From Drosophila pseudoobscura (taxonomy: Eukaryota > Arthropoda > Insecta > Diptera > Drosophilidae), in contig NC_046683.1 of assembly GCF_009870125.1 (NCBI RefSeq), forward strand, positions 19,167,001 to 19,231,000: a DNA stretch of 64,000 bases. Direction: 5' to 3'. Position numbers and translations under genes: made by a program. The notes under the pieces were generated by a model. It had not been told where the DNA came from. It made no database searches and saw only the letters and a list, made by a program, of their open reading frames with translations. Of this stretch, positions 60,139-64,000 are shown in pieces. How positions within the stretch are numbered: the first letter of the stretch is position 1; each line of letters begins with the position of its first letter.

Positions 60139-62085
60139 AATAGAAAAGTTCATTACAAAAAAACAAATAAGAAATAAGCGGTGAACCAACAGAAGCCAGT
60201 AACACAGGATAGACATTTTGCCTTTTCACAGCCAAGTCAAATCGTAAGCTAAGATTGGTGAAATTACACAGAGAAGTACAACAGTACGCGGAGCATTGCG
60301 CAACGGTCCAAAGTGGCTTACAAATTTGAAAGTTTGTTTCCTTCAAAATATTCATCGTTGTATCCACAATGCATTCATTGAACACTAAACTAGCTCGCAT
60401 TCATCGCAGATTGCATATCAACCCTATCATCAGACCCTTTTACAATTAAGTAGACTTTGTTTTGAGCTATATCATTAGACCGGAATCAATTTTTTTCTGT
60501 AATCTTGGTTCTAAAATTCCTGCTATTTTGGTCATTGAACGGTTCACTCTGTGTGAAGGGAGAGTCTTGAGTTCATTTTGTTTCTTTGCTGCTTCGAGTA
60601 AGTCTGTATTTATCCCGCATATTACGGCAGTTATCAGGGAATTATAAATACCATTCGCAGAAAAATCCTATAAAATAGGAACCATTAAAGGAACTGTGTA
60701 CTGCTTTCAAAATATTTGACTACGGCAACTACGACCTTTTGGCTTTCTTTTCCCTGTAAATGAGAAAAACAAAAACCGCATAGGTGCGTACATATGTAAA
60801 TCGAACGTAAAAAAGGGATAAATACACTTATCCCAACATTCGAATCACATTGTATTGGACATGCATGCCTCATGCTGATTCATGGCTACCCTGCCACAGC
60901 CTACACGCCTCGTCTCGCCTCGCCCCCATAACCCGTTAGAAATGATTAAGGCACTGGGCTTGGGTCATTGCTGGGCGCCGTCACCGCGTCTTTTACGCTT
61001 CCGAGTTTCGATTGAAAGTCGTCTCAATTAATGAATCAACAGACGTCACTTCACCCTCTCTTCCACTCTGTCCACCAGTTGCCGGGTCGGGTCGGGTCGG
61101 GTGCGGGTCGTCTGTTTGGCAGAAAAATGTAGTTTCGTTTCGATTTGTTTTTCAAGGAAAACTCTTTGGCAACGTGAGCTGACCCCCAACGGACAGAGCT
61201 CCGGAATTGTTTGTTTTTATGCAGGCGAACCAAAGAACTGATGTAGCTCGCCTGTGCATACCCACACAAACACACATTAATACATATGTATGTACATAAT
61301 GTACATAATAAAAAGGTTCATGATAGCAAAAAGGGATTTTAGCTTCAAAGTGTACTAGTAATATAAGATACATACTAGGCGTACACATGCACATACATAT
61401 GGATTTAATTGTATGCATATGTATGTATGCAAGTAAAAACGTCAAGGATAGGGCCATTAAATCCTATCTTTTTCATTGAAAATATATGGTAGATTTTGAT
61501 TTAATTTAATAAATTCATATGTGCATACATACATACTGTACTGTTTTCCAAACTAAAATGTTTCCAATAAAAATACCATTTTTTAAATCTATCTATCTAT
61601 ATATGTACATATGTACATATGTATGTATGTATGCGTGCACAATGTATGTATATTTAGATAACTATAAACTATCATGTTCTTCACACAATCGCCAACAAAC
61701 AACAAACAAAACTGATCGTTGGAGAGGGGCACAAAAACCGCTTCGTCTTCATTTCGACAATTTCGATGTCGATGTCCAATTGTGTAAACATTAGAATACG
61801 GACACAAACCGCCCCTTCCTCCATTGCCGTTGACCCTTCTCGGACGAAGAACCTTATCAGGATGAATAGTTGTATCTGCGCATACATACATATGTACATA
61901 TGAATGTACGGTTGTCCATGCATGCATATTAGATATATCTATACATATGTATGTGATTTGGTGATATATACATACATATGTACTATTTATGTAGTTCTTG
62001 GTTCTGCTGCTGCTGATTGCTGCTGCACAATTGCTTCTGAGAAGCATTCGTAGCTACACATACTCATCGCGGATCGGCAATCATT
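60139..62085. other. Intergenic DNA with microsatellites
   Basis: I see no gene. Short CATATGTATGTA-type runs occur at 61,275-61,310, 61,395-61,435, 61,600-61,640 and 61,880-61,985. A GGGTCGGGTCGGGTGCGGGTC run is at about 61,085. Frames on both strands lack domain signals. Confidence 0.5.
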
Positions 62086-62088
62086 GAG

Positions 62089-62296
62089 CACTTTTATTGG
62101 CATTACCCACTGCTGGCTCACACACAGCCCCCGACCGCAACGATCGGCATTTATCCGGGCTGGTGTGCGTGTGCTTGGCCGTGCTATCTCTGTCTGTCAC
62201 GTTGTCTGCCACCAGCCAAGCGGCCAGCAAGTCTGCAAGAGCGCAAACATCAGCCACAGCGCCAAAGCTCCAAGGCAGGGTATACTCCTATAAGGT
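62089..62296 (+). other. Weak candidate coding exon with a signal-peptide-like stretch
   Basis: An open frame without ATG reads a polar start, then LSGLVCVCLAVLSLSVTLSA, like a secretion signal, then TSQAASKSARAQTS and QGRVYSYK followed by a splice-donor-like GTAAGG at about 62,297. It could be a first or second coding exon of a secreted or membrane protein whose remaining exons are outside the window. The lack of an ATG and of any homology keeps this weak. Confidence 0.2.
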
Positions 62297-64000
62297 AAGG
62301 CTGTGCCAGTGACACAAGATTTTGTTTGGGTTTGAATCTATAGAAACAGAATCTAACATCAATAAAAAGGCGTTCTCTTTGTTTAGTATACATATGTACA
62401 TATACATATGTATATGTATAGTGGAGATTTTTTATCAGTAGAAAATGAGTTGATGAGAAAGAAATGAGGGTGAAACTCGAAGTAGAGGCTGCCCGACCTT
62501 TTATAAATACTGCTTGCGCGAAAGCACGCTCAAACGGAAAAAGAGAGAGAGAGAGGAAGAGAACCGAGCATTTGTCAACTGACAATATCACCGACGAAGT
62601 CGAAGGCGACGACAGCGACGGACCGCTCTGTCCCCGCTCTGCCAACAACACTCGATAAAGTGCACTCGTTCTAGGCAAACGCTAGCGCTACACAATTTGG
62701 CCGTTACGTTACGGTTAGTGAGTTCCGTCGGCTCTCGGATTTTGGGTTTCGGTTTCGATTTCGATTTCGGTTTCAGTTTCAGTTTTTAGTTGAGTTTGAT
62801 TCCCATTTATTGCTTGTGCCGTAATCTATGAAAGTGACATTTGATTCGGATTGCCGATCGCTGCTGATTCTTGTGTTTTTTGTTTCTTGGTTTCTGCCCA
62901 AGTGCGTGTGAGTGAGATAACCCTAGCGGGTCACTATTGGTGGTGCTCCCTGTGATTATGCTGAGTGTGGCGCAACCGTTTCTACCTGCAGGCTGGGCCC
63001 CTGAGAGCACACCTCGCGTGCCGCCGAAACGCGCACTGTATTAGTCATGATCGTCAGAGCGTCTCTTGAATCACCAACAGCAACAGCCTCCATTCCCTTG
63101 CCCCCTGCCACAGCCACCGAGTGGCGTCCCCAACAACAACAATAGCAGGGCCACCACTTACTCGTATGTGAATAACCGAATTCGAATGCCGTAAACTGTT
63201 TACATTGCTCAAGAGCATTACTCACCTCCCGCTCACACGACCTGACGCAGTAGCAAGATCGTAGGAGGGCAGGGAAGGAGCGGAGAATTGCATTGAATCG
63301 GAGTAAAGTGGAGTGGACTGAAGTGGATTGGAGTGGGAGGATTGCATTGGAGATTCGCAGCTGCAGCACTAGAGTCTGTCGATTACGTGAGCAGAAAATA
63401 AACAACAAGCAGCCGTCAGCCGCCAGCCGCCATTCCCCTGACCACTGATAACACCCCAAATACAAACAAACACGCCAGCAGAGAGCGAAACCGAACCGAA
63501 CGTGTGCGCACGGAGAGAGGGAGAGATAGTACTCCTCCCATCCAAAACGCACGAGAGCAGCCGGATAACTCTCAGCGTGACTCAGGTGAGCGGAAACTGA
63601 TCTCTCGATTGCGTATACGCCGTGAGGGACATTAAGATCAACATATGTATGTATGTATGTGTGTAGATCGTGGCAGATCCTTGTGAACATTCTCGATCAT
63701 GGGCCGGGTCCATCACTTGTCTCCATTAGGGGGCCACTTCACACATTAGAGCAGCGGATAGCCGCCGTAGTGATGACACAGGCAGACACACACACACACA
63801 CAGAGGCAGGCACTCAATTAATTAAGGTTCGGCGCTGATCTTTGCACCCCAAGATGAGCTCCGGGCAGTGCCGGAGAGACACCAGAAGCATCAGAAGCAG
63901 AAACAGAAACAGAGACGAGTGTGACCTCTTTAAATTATTTAATTGACACTAATTTATCATAGTCCCATTCCCAATAAGAAGCAGCAGCAGCGGAAGGGTG
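62297..64000. other. Non-coding region, probably promoter and 5' UTR of a gene to the right
   Basis: A TTTCGR hexamer-like repeat spans about 62,745-62,790. Two GAGA-type runs (62,539-62,560 and 63,513-63,530) and a CA run (63,785-63,801) are present. CGTGACTCAG followed by GTGAGCGG at about 63,585 is a good donor and could end a 5' UTR exon. No protein frame is supported on either strand; the long minus frame at 62,956-63,690 has no ATG context or domain. Confidence 0.35.

Noticed and set aside
62956-63690. 244-codon minus frame
   Set aside because: Mixed composition, runs through CATATGTATG repeats and purine tracts, no domain and no splice-linked neighbour.

Overview
The window looks like a Drosophila genome scaffold, most likely from the obscura species group. 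This is inferred from short fly introns, recognisable fly genes (Sik2, a CYP4-clan P450, a moody/Tre1-family receptor), DINE-1/mini-me repeats with a GACGGACA-type microsatellite core, LOA/Bilbo-like and P-element-like sequences. There is no plasmid, phage, CRISPR or operon structure, and I found no tRNA or rRNA gene.

Positions 1-40,300 are a nest of mobile elements, most of them broken. In order: an R1/LOA-group non-LTR fragment (minus strand); an unassigned transposon-type protein; a CACTA (En/Spm, TNP2-type) fragment; a near 5'-complete LOA/Bilbo-type element with a possible HDV-like ribozyme fold at its 5' end, cut off by a Tc1-like transposase; a P-element-like pseudogene; a short element carrying a DUF4806-like gene and an intact RING-finger gene; a Tc1/mariner chimera; a 706-bp element with 90-bp perfect terminal inverted repeats; a nearly intact Tc1-like element; a CACTA transposase pseudogene; two DINE-1 copies head to head; a 5'-truncated LOA insertion with a 14-bp target duplication; a direct duplication of about 4.3-4.6 kb carrying two more RING copies; an internally deleted BEL/Pao element with 371-bp LTRs; and a second P-like pseudogene.

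The most striking item is the RING gene. Three copies (11,975-12,604 plus; 27,552-28,181 and 33,168-33,797 minus) have almost identical protein sequences and open frames, while the transposase genes around them are frameshifted. Each lies against the same multi-exon DUF4806-like gene. In the first copy the RING segment sits inside that gene, between its N-terminal exons and a spliced C-terminal tail. That copy is bounded by related subterminal repeats and has a leader block that also precedes a CACTA transposase start. I read this as a host RNF4/degringolade-like ubiquitin ligase gene captured by a CACTA-type element.

Positions 40,300-57,700 are ordinary compact gene space: a CYP4-clan P450 (Cyp4ae1-like), an uncharacterised single-exon gene, a GPATCH2-like gene, the Sik2 kinase (8 coding exons, all plus) and a moody/Tre1-family GPCR (3 coding exons, minus). 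Exon junctions in these genes were checked for GT/AG and reading phase. Positions 57,700-64,000 are non-coding, with one DINE-1 copy, one stray Tc1 end, microsatellites and a weak candidate for a 5' exon of a gene to the right.
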